Shown: positions 32,550 through 32,799 of the stretch, one piece after another
Position numbering within the stretch: position 1 is the first letter of the stretch
Layout: every line of letters starts with the position of its first letter
From: Campylobacteraceae bacterium
GTDB taxonomy: Bacteria > Campylobacterota > Campylobacteria > Campylobacterales > Sulfurovaceae
DNA: 32,799 bases
NCBI GenBank assembly: GCA_027100635.1
Contig: JAMOOQ010000039.1
Location: 1 to 32,799, forward strand
Direction of reading: 5' to 3'
The notes under the pieces: model-generated
Told to the model about the DNA's origin: nothing
The model's input: only the letters and a program-made list of their open reading frames with translations
Database searches by the model: none
Made by a program: the position numbers and the translations under genes

Positions 32550-32702
32550 GTGTATATAAGAGGATGTCCTAAATGTTTTAAAGGGGAGATGTATGATATG
32601 CATCAATCTTTAGAAAATACAGATAAAGGTTTATATATATGTAATAACTGTTCTCATTATTATCTAATTGGATATAATAACCGACATTCATCACCCCTCT
32701 AA
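32550..32702 (+). CDS. 50-aa zinc-ribbon protein, GTG start
   Basis: Starts at GTG 32550, 3 nt after the batA stop. The product has a two-knuckle zinc ribbon: GCPKCF near the N-terminus and CNNCSHYY about 25 residues on. The first knuckle would be lost if translation began at a later ATG that follows AAGGGGAG, so GTG is preferred. It ends NNRHSSPL and stop; the stop region lies inside the 36-nt repeat. Similar tiny zinc ribbons can be regulators or accessory proteins; function unknown. Confidence 0.55.
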   Translation: MYIRGCPKCFKGEMYDMHQSLENTDKGLYICNNCSHYYLIGYNNRHSSPL

Positions 32703-32718
32703 ACTTAAACTAATATAA
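32683..32718 (+). repeat. 36-nt dispersed repeat, right copy
   Basis: Begins GACATTCATCACCCCT and ends TAATATAA; 34 of 36 positions match the minus strand of 88-123. It overlaps the last codons and stop of the 50-aa zinc-ribbon ORF and the short convergent spacer. Confidence 0.75.
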
Positions 32719-32723
32719 AACAA

Positions 32724-32799
32724 CTAATCATAAAACTCTTCATAATCATCCCCTAAGCACTCCAAAATAATCTCATGATTTTCATTAAAATAGTCCAAT
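32724..32799 (-). CDS. C-terminal end of a gene entering from the right edge
   Basis: The last codons of a minus-strand gene, reading LDYFNENHEIILECLGDD then YEEFYD and stop (TAG at 32724-32726). The frame is open to the window edge. The acidic ending looks like a real soluble protein C-terminus, but the family is not recognisable. It converges with the batA unit. Confidence 0.45.
   Translation of the reverse strand, partial: LDYFNENHEIILECLGDDYEEFYD

Overview
The window looks like chromosome from a Campylobacterota (epsilonproteobacterial) sulfur-cycling bacterium. Support: strong AT bias (GC not computed, but clearly low), AcnB-type aconitase, Campylobacterota-style LpxB, LpxK and GpsA proteins, a Psr-type polysulfide/thiosulfate reductase beside a sulfide:quinone-oxidoreductase-like flavoprotein, and tight strings of same-strand genes with ATGA/TAATG overlaps. 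I cannot fix the genus (Arcobacteraceae or Sulfurimonas/Sulfurovum relatives are both plausible). I see no rRNA, tRNA, intact insertion sequence, phage or CRISPR array.

Layout. 1-2351: a minus-strand set of a small unknown protein, a TPR/outer-membrane beta-barrel protein whose frame is broken, and a FecR-domain protein. 2428-5743: a plus-strand set of a TauE/UreH-like membrane protein, a DUF2249 protein, a 12-helix heme-copper-oxidase/NnrS-like protein, a DUF59 Fe-S factor and two small membrane proteins; this looks like a metal, Fe-S or NO-related unit of unknown function. 5760-12201: minus-strand housekeeping: a fossil SMR transporter, msrA, gpsA, then one long operon (rhodanese, nagZ-like, membrane protein, lpxB, a 35-aa ORF, an RCK protein, an AAA ATPase). 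12276-15234: a small ORF with a possibly leaderless mRNA, then acnB. 15235-15705: terminators and a repeat nest. 15706-19865: psrC, psrB, psrA (transcribed A to C) with a striking leader of competing inverted repeats. 20132-21867: SQR-like gene followed by a 55-aa ORF. 22076-22744: HAD phosphatase, then a second repeat nest. 23112-28967: a six-gene operon (DUF1538 membrane protein, P-II-like protein, CBS protein, thrC, 3D-domain exported protein, methyltransferase). 29204-31450: lpxK and a zinc-ribbon membrane protein. 31576-32702: BatA-like VWA protein and a 50-aa zinc-ribbon protein. A gene of unknown function enters from the right edge.

Most notable non-genic signals: (1) two repeat nests, 15361-15608 and 22757-22955, each bounded by 28-nt palindromes in inverted orientation with covarying arms, a REPIN-like arrangement; (2) three mutually complementary segments just upstream of the psrA ribosome-binding site; (3) a 36-nt sequence, 34/36 identical, present in inverted orientation near both ends of the window; (4) a decayed SMR efflux gene at 5760-5893; (5) three small unlisted ORFs (35, 55 and 50 aa) with good contextual support. 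No single complete novel system is proven; the 2428-5743 gene set and the psrA leader are the best candidates for something undescribed.
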